Assembly: GCA_029891345.1 (NCBI GenBank) | Contig: CM057000.1 | Coordinates: 132,048,163 to 132,112,162 of the forward strand | Source of the DNA: Dryococelus australis | Lineage: Eukaryota; Arthropoda; Insecta; Phasmatodea; Phasmatidae | DNA length: 64,000 nt | Direction of reading: 5' to 3' | Part shown: positions 24,770 to 35,812 of the stretch, piece after piece | Numbering within the stretch: position 1 is the first letter of the stretch | Layout of the letters: each line of letters opens with the position of its first letter | Position numbers and translations under genes: made by a program | Notes under the pieces: model-generated | Seen by the model: the letters and a program-made list of their open reading frames with translations, nothing else | Database searches by the model: none | What the model was told of the DNA's origin: nothing

Positions 24770-25870
24770 ACACACAACTTGTGTAAGGTGCACACAACTT
24801 GTGTGCACCTTGATCGAGAGTTATAGCGTATTCCAACTACTGCTCTGGACTGCACTCGGTGCGCACTGGCCAAGTGCTGCTTGTACCAATTACCGGAACT
24901 CGCTCTTGGAGCAGTCGGATTTTCGTATTCCAATTGTGAGTTGCACTGAACGAGTGCGCACAGAGAGCAATTTTTTCCGAACCGAGTCTGGTGTCAGTTC
25001 TGCTTTTCAGAGCAATATGGCGGCAACCTGTAATTATGAAATCAATACGAAAATTATTGCTATATTGGAAATTTTACAATATCTAACATTTCAGCAGCTG
25101 AATAATACGTAATAGTTTATATTAGAGTTGTTCCGATGCCATGTTTTCCGATACGGATACTCTTATACCAGTGCCAATACCAATGCTATTCGCACTGAAT
25201 TTTAGAAAAAGTATTACTGTTAATAATACATTAAAAACATTTTTCCTAGACTCATTAAAATAAATAAATAATGTCTTAAAATACTGTATATAATTTATTG
25301 TAATCTGACACAAAATGCAAGCTGACCTAAACCTTTCAAACCCTCTGAAATGAAAATAATGTGACACCAAATTGCAAAACAAATTTCAAATGTCCCACGC
25401 GCACTATCAGCTAAGAGTGCATGGAGAAATTATCAATCTGGCAATGTGATTGGTGTTGTTTTGTGAGGAGGGGGTGGCGGCAGGAGGATTATCTCTGCTC
25501 TCCACGCCGCAATTTGTTGGCGACACCTTGCATGCATGGCAAATGTCTGTGTGTTTAAATAATTAATAATATTTAACTGCAAAGAAAACTTGTAATTTTG
25601 AGACAGAAATAAGGCGATTATAATTGATTTCTTCACTTTTTTTAATAGTTAACGATTCAAAACCACGTCCTCTGATTTTCCCTGTTGTGAGTTACACTGA
25701 ACTTGGCTCGGTGCTTACCTACCCATTATTAGACAGCAAAAGGTGTCGAATAGGCAATTGCATATTATCGGTTTATTCAAAGATGCGTGTGTATTGAAAT
25801 TAATATAAATCCTCCAATTTCCCAGCAAGAAGTTACTGAAAATGAACCAGTGTCGACTCAACAGACGTGT
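24770..25870. other. Intronic, repeat-like, no gene
   Basis: Two nearby similar blocks, 'gcgtattccaactactgc...ctcggtgcgcac' near 24827 and 'tcgtattccaattgtgag...cgagtgcgcac' near 24926, plus a related piece near 25684 (gttgtgagttacactgaac), suggest a MITE-like repeat. No coding signal. Confidence 0.4.
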
Positions 25871-25879
25871 TAGGAAGAC

Positions 25880-26110
25880 AAGACATCAGGCAGTGCACCG
25901 CAGAGCAGTTATAAACGGTGGTGCGTGTTACATATTTCACATCCAGTTACTAGCTGTTTGCATCAACAAGAAGCTTAAAAACGATATTTGCAGGAAATAT
26001 TAGGTGATGGGACCCGAAATATACTTTGATCAGCGCAGAATATGATAAACGATAAAAGGTTATGTTAATATTATTTAAATAGGAATTTTGCCGGGATCAC
26101 AAAAAATTGT
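25880..26110 (-). repeat. Dispersed repeat, copy 2 (inverted relative to 2.1 kb)
   Basis: Reverse complement of this stretch follows 2105-2345 nearly throughout: 'gatcccggcaaaattcctatt', 'ctagtaactggatgtgaaat' and 'actgctctgcggtgcactg'. It lies in the first AARS intron, 23.7 kb from copy 1. Confidence 0.75.
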
Positions 26111-26119
26111 TGGTGGATC

Positions 26120-26990
26120 CGATTTTTTTTTTTGCAATCAGTATAACCATTAATACCGAAGTGCTCTGTACCTAATTTTTCGAATTTGAAATACATAATT
26201 TTGAATTATAGAATTTAAAAAAATTTTTGTTTATGCTTATTAAAGAAATGCACATTTTCCCTTTCCAAAGTAAACAACTACGGCCCTGGGAATAATTACC
26301 CTCTCGAAGTTACAACCCTGTTTTGAGGAACCATAAAATGTTTTGTTTAAAAAAGGTAAAAATTTGAAGGAAATAGCCCAAAAAATAAGTTTGTTGCATT
26401 TATCTTGGTCATTAATTATTCACGTACAGTAATATATAGGTGTGGTAAATGTTGCCTTTAATTGCTGCACCAAAATATAAAAAACAAAAGAAAGGTAAAG
26501 TTTGGTGAAAAACTGCAGCAGTGGTAGCCAGAATCCTCTCGCTCCCTCTACTACATGAATGCACTTCCGGCGAATGTTGTCTCAATCCCATGCTGCCGTG
26601 CGCTGGAGCCAAGGGCCATGCAGTTTTTGTGTCAAGCAGCCCCTTGCTTAGCTGGGTCTGGCCTCTGAAAAGATCGTTTGCTCCCTTCTTCTTTGCTCCC
26701 CTCCCCTCCCCTCATCTCGCCCTTTTACAGTCCACCCTCATGCCCACACCACTACTCACCTTTTCTCTCATCATCAAGCCACGCCCACGCACACCAAGCT
26801 TACTTCCTCCCTCCAACTGTCAGAACAAGCAGCCCGAAATTTCCTTTGTCCTACTCTCCCTAACTTCACGCAGTGCATGGCACTATCACATCTTTTCACC
26901 TCTTCAGCGGGCGGAAGAGGCAACGAAAACCAGTCAACAGACATGAAAACTCTGGAACGATCACATAATATCCTATTCTTCTGTTTGGGG
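26120..26990. other. Intronic, no gene seen
   Basis: Includes a C/T-rich segment at 26690-26870 whose overlapping + frames are low-complexity. Ends just before the first trace of the Polinton polymerase. Confidence 0.3.
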
Positions 26991-27029
26991 GCGAATACGC
27001 ACTTTGTATTATATATGATTTCGAATTAA

Positions 27030-28276
27030 TCTACTAGATTTATTGCACTATTATGAGATGATTTTAATGGTAGAAAAAGGTATTAGAGGCAGAATATTGC
27101 AATGTTGTAAGTGATATGTTAAACCCAATAACAAATATTTAGATGATTTTTAACTCTAATCAAGAATCAAGTTATTTAGAATATCTCGATGCTAATAATT
27201 AATATGGTTGGACAATGTCACAATATTTACCAAATGGTTTTGAATTTGAAAATTATACAGCATTTCATTTTTACAATGAACATATGTTAAATTTGGATGA
27301 TGATTCAAATTATGGTTACATTTTAGAAATAGATTTAGAATATCCACTAAAATTGCATAAATTACATAAAGATCTACCTTTATGTGCCGAAAATAAGGTA
27401 GTTCCAAAATCAAATCAACCTAAATTATTAACATTATATAAAAAAGAAAATGTAATTCACTATTGTAATTTAAAACAGTGCCTAAAGAATGGATTAAAAC
27501 TTAAAAAATACATAGAATATTAAAGTTTTATCAGATTGATTTTCAGAAAAAGTATATAGATTTGAATACAGAGGTGAGAACTAATGCCAAAAACGACTGT
27601 AAAAAATTTTTATAAGCTCATGAATACTTATATATTTAATGAGAATCTTGTGGCCCTACGTATGAATAAAACAAGTGTAAAATTTAATGAACAGATTTAT
27701 GTGGGTATGTCAATTTTATACATATCGAAAGAGTTAATGTATGATTTTCATTATAAAGTTTTGAAACCAAAATATGGCAAAATTGAATGATGTTATCAAG
27801 ATAAAGATTCGTACATTTATAACATAACAACAGAAGATTTTTACGAAGATATGAAAACTATGTTAGATAAATTTTACAAAAGTGATCACCCAAAAGATAA
27901 TATGTATATAACATACCTCAAATAAATAAAAATGTTTTTGGTAAAATGAAAGATGAATGTAATTGCAAAATAATGAAGGAATTGGTTGGTTTAAGAGCAA
28001 AAATGTATGCATATAGAGTTGACGATAAAGAAAACGAAACCAAAATAAGTAAAGAAATGTGTTGTTAACAAGCAAATTACTTTTGATGATTATAAGAATT
28101 GTTTGTTTAAAGAGAAAATACAATATAAAACAATGAATTTAACAACTAGTGAAAAGCATAAAATATATTCAGTAGAAGTAAACAAATTAGCATTAAGTAC
28201 TTATGATGACAAAAGGATTATACTAGAAAATAAAATCAATACAGTGCCATATGGTTATCGAAACCTAGAATCTTAA
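27030..28276 (+). pseudogene. Polinton protein-primed DNA polymerase B, C-terminal half, broken
   Basis: Family-B polymerase that copies the element genome from a protein primer. Seen in order: MVEKGIRGR near 27070; YLEYLDANN then YGWTMSQYLPNGFEFEN (motif A zone, stop in place of Leu) near 27175-27255; KLHKDLPLCAENKVVPKSNQ; VIHYCNLKQCLKNGLKLKK; KNFYKLMN (motif B zone) near 27600; CYQDKDSYIY (motif C, DxD with both Asp kept) at 27791-27820; [20 protein letters not shown] near 28060; ends EVNKLALSTYDDKRIILENK and TAA 28274-28276. The exonuclease and the front of the palm are missing. Frameshifts near 27155 and 27920 and stops near 27525 and 27790 break the frame. Confidence 0.85.
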
Positions 28277-28980
28277 ACATCTTTAATTTCCAAAAGATTA
28301 TAAATGTCAGCATCATCGAAATCTATTAGTTTACTATGTTTGTCTCTAATTTCTTAAACAATATGATTAAAATGTTCATTATTAATTTGATAAATGATTG
28401 AATATGCAGGCTCATAATTAATAGAATCTCTAAACCCATACATGGTTTTTGGTGTGAAACTGGCTATGATATCAGTTTCTAAATGATTATACTTGTCATA
28501 CTTTATAAACATACCATATGCCAAATTACAGTGAACATTTATTGTTTTAAAAGGGCAAAATTAGGTAATTTAGTACCTACAACAATTTTGACTTTTTTAA
28601 TAAGCATATTTATTTTGAAACCAAGAATATCAGATTGTCAATTATCAAATTTAATATGAAACTTAGATTTAATAGATATTCAACTTTTTACATTATCTGC
28701 TATTAATTCAATATCGTTTGTTGAAAATTGATCAATTGAATTTATTGTTTCCTTTAACGATTCAATATCGTATTGACCTCTAGGAATAGTTGTAACTTAA
28801 TTTTTATCAACAAGACTCAATTTTTATCATTTGTTATTGTATTGTTGTTTATATTTGGAGATAAAATTTTTGTATGAAAACTGATTAAGGCAACCGACTT
28901 ATCTGTATGGGCAATAACATAAAAAGTTTTTTTTTTGTGGAACAGAACTATTATTCCAACTTGAATACTCTATTATCCAT
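28273..28980 (-). pseudogene. Polinton penton-like (minor capsid) protein, broken
   Basis: Minus-strand frame beginning MDNRVFKLE at 28980 and ending at a TAA on 28273-28275. Seen pieces: VTTIPRGQYDIESLKETI near 28795-28745, DQFSTNDIELIADNVK, VGTKLPNFALFKTINVHCNL, IASFTPKTMYGFRD, and the end LIDFDDADIYNLLEIKDV. The arrangement (an IPxGxY-type strand, a 'NVHCNLA' centre, and a closing 'IRDKHSKLIDF' strand) resembles the single-jelly-roll penton/minor-capsid proteins of Polintons and adintoviruses. The product would form capsid vertices. Stops near 28834, 28797 and elsewhere break it. Its stop overlaps that of polB tail-to-tail. Confidence 0.6.
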
Positions 28981-28998
28981 TTAAATAAAAAGTTAACA

Positions 28999-29712
28999 TA
29001 TAAATGAAAAAGTCAATGTCTGTGTTTTACTCAATGAAGAAAACTCAAAAAATAAAAAGAATGAAGAACTCTTGCCTGATAACATTAGGGCCTTAATTGT
29101 TGGTCCTAGTAATGGTGAAAAAACTAATTTGATGATTCATTTTATTTATAATTCAGGTTGGCTAAATTTCAATAAATTGTATGTTTGCACGAAAAGTTTA
29201 AATCAGTCCAAATATATTCAGTTACAAAATGATTTGGATAAGGCATTAATAAAATTCAAAGTTAAAGAAAAACTGCCATAGTTTTTCAATAATACTGAGG
29301 AAGTGGTCCCTTTAGATCAATGTGAAGATGAATCACTGGTTATCTTCGATGATGTCATTTTAGAAAATCAAGACATCAGGGATATTTTACAAGACGACGA
29401 TACAAAATTATTTATGTTTTCTATTTAGCTCAGACATTTTCAAAAATTCCTAAACTGTTTGTGCGAGATAACACTAATTTCTTGTGTATATTTAGACAAG
29501 ATGACACTAATTTAAAACACGTTTATAATGATTTTGTTGGGGGAGACATGCCTTACGAGAAATTTAAAGATATTTGTGCAAAATTTTGGGATGAAGATTA
29601 TGGCTTTATTACGTTAGATTCAAGTTTAAAAGAAATGGAAGAAGGAAAGTATAGAAATAAAATTAATGACTTTTTTATTTATTTTTTTGCAAAAAATATC
29701 AACCTGTTTTAA
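28999..29712 (+). pseudogene. Polinton A32-type genome-packaging ATPase, broken
   Basis: FtsK/HerA-clan ATPase that would pump DNA into capsids. ELLPDNIRALIVGPSNGEKT near 29060-29120 holds the Walker A site, but the last Gly of GxxxxGK[ST] is Glu here, which would abolish nucleotide binding. Walker B is ESLVIFDDV near 29330-29356. After a stop at 29279-29281 and a frameshift near 29440, the C-terminal part continues in the frame of 29461-29712 with NFLCIFRQDDTNLKHVYNDF and YEKFKDICAKFW. The start is unclear because an in-frame stop lies near 29000. Assignment is by the order of motifs and by neighbours. Confidence 0.75.
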
Positions 29713-30057
29713 AACATGTTTTATGAACGTAGAAACTTCTTGTTGAACAAAAAATCGTAATGTTGAACATGTTTTTTATGTTATGTTTTGAAATATTAAA
29801 TTACATAATAGTATTTAACATCACAAAATAACTGTTTTATTAAGTTAAGAATTATGTGAATTAGCAAAACCTAACCATTTTACATACATTTATCTCCTTT
29901 AGTTTTTAAGACTTTTTCGATAAACTATTCATCAGGAAAGTTAGTTTTCATAATTTCGTATTCATAAAAATTTCATATTTATTCTCGTTTGTCATCTTTC
30001 AGATTGTAAGTTGGCACATCATTATTTAAAACCTCAAAAAGGGAAAATAATTGTTGT

Positions 30058-30726
30058 CTAATTATCTGTATAACCCTTTTCAAAGATTTGTTTACTCTTG
30101 CTTACATGGACAATATCACTAATTTTATATTTCAGTTTAGTAAACACATCTGAAAAATCTTGTCTTAAATTTTTTTCATTTTTTTTATTGACTTCAATTG
30201 CTTTCATTCCAATAGTACTATGCTTTGAATTATTGTATTCTTTCACTAAATCATCGGATATATTTACCCATATGTAATTGCCATTTAATGCAAATTTCTT
30301 CCACATTTTGTTCTTCATTATATGATTATATCTTTCCACACAACTGGCTTTAAGTTCACTGTATGTAGAATAATATATTTTTGTATAAGTTCTTCAAAAA
30401 TTTGACTACCAAATTCTAAGCCATTCTCACTTTGAATATTACTCTGTTTTCTTTTAACTATTATAAATTCTAAAGCAATTGCTACATATTTTGCATTTAT
30501 CTTTAATTGGTGTAGCAAATGCATATTTTGAGAAAACATCAATAATTGTCATAATATATTTGTATCCATTGTTTATATGTGTTATGCTATTTAAATTTCC
30601 AGTATCCATCTCAACAAGATCAATTTGCCATAAATCGTCAATACTATACGAAATTACTTTTCTTCTTGGAAAATCTTTTTGTTCTGGTTTATATAATTCA
30701 TTGACTATTCCTTCTCTTACACTGAG

Positions 30727-30766
<40 letters not shown>

Positions 30767-30783
30767 TTTAACATATTGAGCAT
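30058..30783 (-). pseudogene. Polinton integrase (retroviral-type rve), broken
   Basis: Would insert the element into chromosomes. Three overlapping minus-strand frames cover it: 30783-30454, 30542-30318 and 30339-30058. First catalytic Asp in DDLWQIDLVEMDTG; then YKYIMTIIDVFSKYAFATPI; the second Asp region reads NIQSENGLEFGSQIF, where the usual Asp is Glu; the third, Glu, is kept in ASCVERYNHIMKNKMWKKF. C-terminal part: EYNNSKHSTIGMKAIEVNKK and IVHVSKSKQIFEKGYTDN. Two frameshifts and a (ATT)n expansion near the N-terminus inactivate it. It lies between the ATPase (+) and the fibre-like gene (-). Confidence 0.85.
30727..30767 (+). repeat. (ATT)n microsatellite inside the integrase remnant
   Basis: About 13 ATT triplets. 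On the minus strand it reads as a run of Ile codons in the frame that opens into the integrase N-terminus. Confidence 0.9.
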
Positions 30784-31163
30784 ATATTTTTCTGAACTAA
30801 TTGTCTGTTATTAGTATTTTCAATTTTTATATTATTAATTTTAGTGACTTTTTTTACACTTCAAGCGCCAAGCGTTCTCCATTTAATAAGAATAGAAATA
30901 ATTACATTTTATATTTTACGAATATTCCTATTATAGTTATCAAACCATCATCATATTCAGATATTTTAGTTTTTTTTTAAGTTAAATATCACCTATGTTA
31001 ACATCAAACAGCTTACTGTAATTTATTTTTTGAGATCCTTTAATAACAGTCATAGTATCTTCAGTAAAATTGGTATTAACAGTAATTATTTTATACACAT
31101 TACAATTCATCAAAAAAATAAAGAAATTTTTTTTTCATATCTCAGTGAAAATTATTATTACTT

Positions 31164-31900
31164 TTATTCCACTTGGGGTAAATTAAATATATGTGATTTT
31201 TCTTCCTTACATTTTTCAATTTTCAAGTTAACAAGTGTATCATAATAATTCAAAACTGATTTGTTTAAATTTTGCAATTTATCAGTTATATCTTTATCGA
31301 AATATCTCTTATTGACAGCATCTTTTCCATCTACAGGATCAGCCTTATTATTAATTATACAATTTTGAATAAAAACATAATTTGTTGTATAAACAAAAAA
31401 CTTTACTAAGTTGATCTCGTAAAGCAGATACAATAGTATTGTATTTTAAATAGACATATGTTTTAAAGCGTAGTCAGAAACAATAGTTTTTATATTTTGA
31501 ATCTACTTCCTTTTTTAGTGCCTGCTTTGCATTATTTATTCGTTTGATATAATCAGCAATAGTATTACAAAATTTTAAATGTATATCTTCTTTTGAAGCA
31601 TAATCTGCTATTTGTTTATTACAAAATATTTTATTGGCTGCATCTTTTTCATCTCTAGTATCGTCTATATTAACAATTCTATGCCCTAAAAAAAGAAACA
31701 TAAGATTTTGTATAATCAATGCAAGTGCTTAGTTTACCCGAATTGCATTGTGAATCTACATATGTTTTTAAAGCGTAATCAGAAGCAATAGTTTTGTATT
31801 TTCAATCAACATTTTTTTTAAAGCATAAGCACTAGTGTCAAATATGTTAAAGCACTAGTGTCAAATATGTTATTTACAGATTTGATTAATGGTTTTTCAA
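31164..31900 (-). pseudogene. Fibre-like repeat protein of the Polinton, broken
   Basis: Two minus-strand frames (31719-31474 and 31433-31164) and the stretch to about 31900 share repeated pieces: ADPVDGKDAVNKRYFDKDI and TRDEKDAANKIFCNKQIADY, each a 'D-x-x-D-[AV]-x-N-K-x-[YF]' unit, and DNA blocks 'acatatgttttaaagcgta.tcagaa.caatagttt' near 31452 and 31763 that read as a repeated D-Y-A-L-K-T-Y-V-like unit. 'Dpv.d.DAvnKrYvD' units are common in phage and viral tail/fibre shafts. I infer a capsid spike or fibre, possibly for attachment. Stops and shifts separate the units. The assignment is by repeat pattern and position only. Confidence 0.45.
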
Positions 31901-31951
31901 ATATATGTCATATACTAACAAAGAAATTATATTGTTAAATTTAAAATCTTT

Positions 31952-32909
31952 CTAAAAAAGATGTAATACAATTAAACATATATGTCCACATATAACTGAA
32001 TTAAAATTCTGAATTTGATCATCATTGTAATAAACATTTCTGTTTTCAACATAATTAATTAAACTATTAGGAATATTGCCTCCAAATGAGTCAAAATAGT
32101 AAACATAATTATTTTCTTTAAAATAGCAAACCCAATCAGTTCTAGGATTAGATTATATGTCAAAATTAACCACTGCACATTCATTTTTGTGCATACTTTT
32201 TCAGTAATTCATCAATCATATAAACATTTCTGAACCTTTTTATATTTAATATTTTTACATATTTTTCAATATCGATATTAGATAGTGGGTATATATTTAA
32301 AAAAAAATGTTGCCTTCCTCGTTTTGCAACTAAACCTTTTCCTGATTTATTTTCCAATGCTAAATTATGTCTCTGTTATTCTTCTAATTCTTTTTTACTT
32401 TTTCATCTTTGTTCAACATAATTGTAAATTGCACTAGCTCCTCCAGCTAAGGCGCCAAGTGTACCTAAAGCAGCAAGTATATAGGCTGTTCACGGTAAAA
32501 TTAGCACTTTTGAGACCCTAATTACTTTATCCTTTCAGCCATATTTAATTATTTAACCACCTTTTAAAATAAATATTGTAATGTAGGTAATAAATAGTGT
32601 GTATTTTCCATAGCACTCGGAAGTTGATGTCTAAGGCTAAAATCAAAGATATTTAGTGAATATTATTCCAAATGAGAGAGCTTTCAAAAGTGCTCACTTT
32701 ACCATGAATAGCCTATAGTAGGAATAATATCTCCATGATGTAAACCACTGCCAGTTTTTTCTTTGCCCATCTTTTCTACTGTTGACAATGATAAAGTTAA
32801 TTTGAAACTTTTGCCTTCTTTCAATTTTTAATATTTTCTCTAATTGATCTATATCCAAATCTTTTGATTCCCCGAAGGGAATATCAAAGGTTATATTCGT
32901 TATCTTCAT
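31952..32909 (-). pseudogene. Fused minor-capsid/membrane-active protein and adenovirus-type protease, split by a MITE
   Basis: Starts MKITNITFDIPFGESKDLDI at 32909. A hydrophobic Gly/Ala block follows, LGTLGALAGGASAIYNYVEQ near 32470-32410, then KKELEEQQRHNLALENKSGK. The C-terminal part is an adenain-like cysteine protease that would mature the capsid: NECAVVNFDI, RTDWVCYFKENNYVYYFDSF, DDQIQNF, and VICGHICLIVLHLF ending at TAG 31952-31954. Catalytic Cys (ICGH), Asp (YFDS) and Gln remain; the usual His of the 'THW' site is Asp (TDW). A stop follows FDI, and a frameshift lies near 32200. A 230 bp MITE at 32484-32713 cuts the frame. The fused form is my reading of the continuous frame. Confidence 0.75.
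32484..32713. mobile_element. MITE, 230 bp, nested in the Polinton protease gene
   Basis: Flanked by TA on each side (32482-32483 and 32714-32715). Left terminus GGCTGTTCACGGTAAAATTA pairs with the right terminus read in reverse, GGCTATTCATGGTAAAGTGA, and the match goes on through 'agcacttttga'. No coding content. TA duplication plus TIRs of about 30 bp points to the Tc1/mariner-type group. Removing it and one TA brings the flanking Polinton reading frame back into register. Confidence 0.9.
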
Positions 32910-32937
32910 TTATAAGTAAAAATATATATATATATAA

Positions 32938-34262
32938 TCAATAAAACATGTAAATTCCCCCACCTAATTTTCTTTTTGTAAACCTAGTTGAGGCAACAGC
33001 AGCAGAAGCAATTTTTTCTCCAATTGGAGTATCTTTATTTAACATTATTTCTCTTGCTTCTTTTTGTAAAATTTTATCCGCTTTATGTCTAGATTATAAA
33101 TCTTTATGATCTCTATAAGCAATATTGGGATTTTTGCACGCTTCATCTGATTGATTTATTCCTGTGTCACCTCTTTCGAGTCTTTCATTTAATTTTGTAA
33201 ATGGTCCACAATAATTATAACCTGGCAAATGCATTTAGGGTAAATTTAAATAGTTTAGTGCCCAATTTATAATACCTTTGCCATGGTGTTCAGAATTCCA
33301 AAATTATTGTAGAATTACATTTAAAACTCTTATAAGATAGGGTATTCCTTTTGGATTATTAATAACAAAATCAGAAAATTTATTGTTTTAACATATTCAT
33401 TATGCTTACATTTTCATTGTAATAATTATTTACAAAATTTTCTTCACCATGTATATCTAATAATCTATCCATCAATTTTCTAACATTATGCGACCAAATG
33501 TGTTCTTTTGATAAACTGTTGTATTTTTTAATACCTTCCCCCAATTTAAGAGATTTCATCATTCTTTCTGGTGTATTTGACTGTTATTTTGGTTCTTTAT
33601 ATATTGTTCATAAATTGGTTTAATTATGTTTATGTATTTCCAACTTTTATTCGAGTTTATTTTCTTACTAGGATTAAATTTTTGGAATGCAACTTTGGTT
33701 GATTAAACAATATCTGTGTAATTTTCGTCGTCATTATCGGTAAATTCACCATCAAGATCTTCTTTTTCTTTTGTTAACAAATTAGAAAGACCTTCTGTTA
33801 ATTTATATTCATTATTGTTAACAAGTATTTTATCCTTATTTATCATTACTTTTGTATCTCCAATGTAAAAATTATGCCCATCTCCTCATAAACCATACAT
33901 TGCGTTAATAACCTTTATTCTTTTTCCAATTTCTTTCAGAGATTTATAGTAGAATCTGATGCCGTACGTGTTGAATCAGACACTGCATGTGGTAAATTTT
34001 TCAATGGTACAATTTCCATTTGCTCTTCCAGATTAGGAGATTTTTGTCCTGAGAACAATCCTCTTTTGAATTATGTTTCTTCAGGAGTAGGTGGATAATC
34101 TAAATTTTTTGCTGCAACTGGAACTAATGTTGTTATTAAATTTTTGTTTTCTTCACTTTTTTTTTTGTACTTTTTTACCAATATTTCGTAATTCGTGGAG
34201 TAATGGTTGCTCTTTCTTCTTATTTTTTTTCCATATTTTTTAATATTTTTTATATCTTTCAA
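32938..34262 (-). pseudogene. Polinton protein ending in a phospholipase A2-like domain, broken
   Basis: Starts MKDIKNIKKYGKKIRRKSNH at 34262 (basic, coiled-coil-like). A middle part reads GDGHNFYIGDTKVMINKDKI near 33885, then MKSLKLGEGIKKYNSLSKEH to about 33386. After a frameshift it continues NPKGIPYLIRVLNVIL and HHGKGIINWALNYLNLP. The C-terminal domain, at about 33225-33100, reads HLPGYNYCGPFTKLNERLER then SDEACKNPNIAYRDHKDL, and closes FTKRKLGGG near 32960, with TGA on 32938-32940. The GYNYCGP calcium-loop-like motif and the following DEAC...IAYRDH helix match the parvovirus-type phospholipase A2 fold. The catalytic His-Asp dyad, expected where PN now stands, is lost. Stops at 33108, 33231 and elsewhere. 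It would help a capsid breach membranes. Confidence 0.65.
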
Positions 34263-34325
34263 TGAGTAATTTGACTTGAAAAACTCCCTTTCATTTTGCA
34301 GTTTATATATAAATTTTACTTATAA
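34263..34325. promoter_or_regulatory. Divergent intergenic gap of the Polinton
   Basis: A 63 bp AT-rich gap separates the starts of the PLA2-domain gene (-) and the major capsid gene (+), so it should once have held both promoters. No specific motif was recognised. Confidence 0.3.
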
Positions 34326-35610
34326 ATGAGTTATAAAAGTATTGAGAGTTTTGAGAGGCAGACTTTTCCTCCAACTGATCAAACTATGGGGAATTTAAAT
34401 GTTTACAATAATAGAATCAAATTTGATATTCCTATAGGAGATGGATTTTCTTTTGCAAATGATGCTTATGTTTATGAGCAATTTAGTCTACTAAAGAGAG
34501 AGAAGGTTGGAGCTGAGGCAGATTATGATGAATCAGACAATATTGATGTTTGTCCTAATTTTTTTCCTTTTCAGTTTTCTAGAGTAAAAATTTCAAAACA
34601 TGGAAATATTATTGAAGCTGTTGATAATCCAGGAATAACATCAACAATGATGAATGATTTATTAAGATCACCACGTGAACAAAATTATTTAGAATTTACT
34701 GGTGTTGATAATCTATATTGAGATAAATCTGTTTCTAGTAATATAACAAAAGAGGTTAAAACTGTTTCTAGTGATAAAACAAATGAAATAGTGTATCCGC
34801 TAAGATATTTGTTTGGTTTTATGCGCGATAACTATGTAATTTAATGGAAAGGTAGCTATAAAATTACTTTTTTTTGTAATTCATCTGATAACAACTGTTT
34901 AATTCTTTATAAAACTTTAGGTAAAGATGATAAAAATATGAAACATCGTCCTGATTCTGGTAAAATTGTTATTGAAAAATTATAAATTATGTGGCCTATT
35001 GTTGAATATGAATCTGACAATTTGATTATTGACAATTTTTAGAAAAAGAACTTCCAAAAGGAATACATTTTTTTGGTTTGATGTATAAGATCAGTTTAAT
35101 TTACAATTTGATATGCCTGATTTTGTAATTGTAGGTTTTCAATTTAATAGAAAAAATTGTGCTGAACAGTATAAACATGCTACTATGTTTGATCATTGTA
35201 GTGTAAGAAATATTTATGTTAAAAAATTGTAGAAATGAAATTTTTCCTGAAAAGACTGGAATCTAAATATTGGAAACTTTGTTTGTCTTAAACAATTTCT
35301 TGTTTATAATGATTTTAGAAATTCAAAAACCAAACTAGATACTAACTATAGAAATAATGAACTTTATTATAAACCAACTGTAAACTTTGATGGTGCTATT
35401 AATTACTATTCATTTTGGGGGCAAAGACCGTTGTATGTTATAGATTGTATGTATAGAAAAACTACTGTGGTTAAAGAAAAAACAAATATAAAAATTAGTG
35501 TTGATTTTAATAAAGAGGTTGAAGCAGGTACCATTTGTAATGTTGTTTTAATTAGTTAACGAAATCTTACTTATGATTATTTGAAAGAGAGAATTACTGA
35601 AAATTTATAA
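34326..35610 (+). pseudogene. Polinton major capsid protein (double jelly-roll), broken
   Basis: Shell-forming protein. The first 131 codons are open (34326-34721): MSYKSIESFERQTFPPTDQT, GNLNVYNNRIKFDIPIGDGF, CPNFFPFQFSRVKISKHGNI and VDNPGITSTMMNDLL. After a stop, traces go on: YPLRYLFGFMRDNYVI and NSSDNNCLILYKTL near 34800-34915, IMWPIVEYESDNLIIDNF near 34987, then SVDFNKEVEAGTICNVVLIS near 35500-35558, ending at TAA 35608-35610. The 'FPF.FS..K..KHGN.IE..D.PGI.ST' block and 'LR.LFGF' are what I know from capsid proteins of insect Polintons. Its identity is supported by position opposite the PLA2-domain gene. It has at least six stops. Confidence 0.7.
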
Positions 35611-35812
35611 ATTTCAATATTATTAAATGGAAGAATTAACAAATTGTTTCTATAGTTTAATACAATATTTTAGACTTATAGTTGAGTGGTTACATTTAAA
35701 AGTTTTACGAATTTTTAGAAATATAGATGACTTATTTGATTGAATAAAATATCATTTTCGTAATTCTAAATGAGTTTTTTCTTTCTCTTAATACATTTAT
35801 TTTCTTTACAAA

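Noticed and set aside
26521-26946. 141-codon + frame
   Set aside because: Low-complexity Pro/Ser/Leu text from a pyrimidine-rich region; no domain.
30479-30814. + strand frame opposite the integrase
   Set aside because: It is an antisense shadow; the Ile run comes from the ATT microsatellite.
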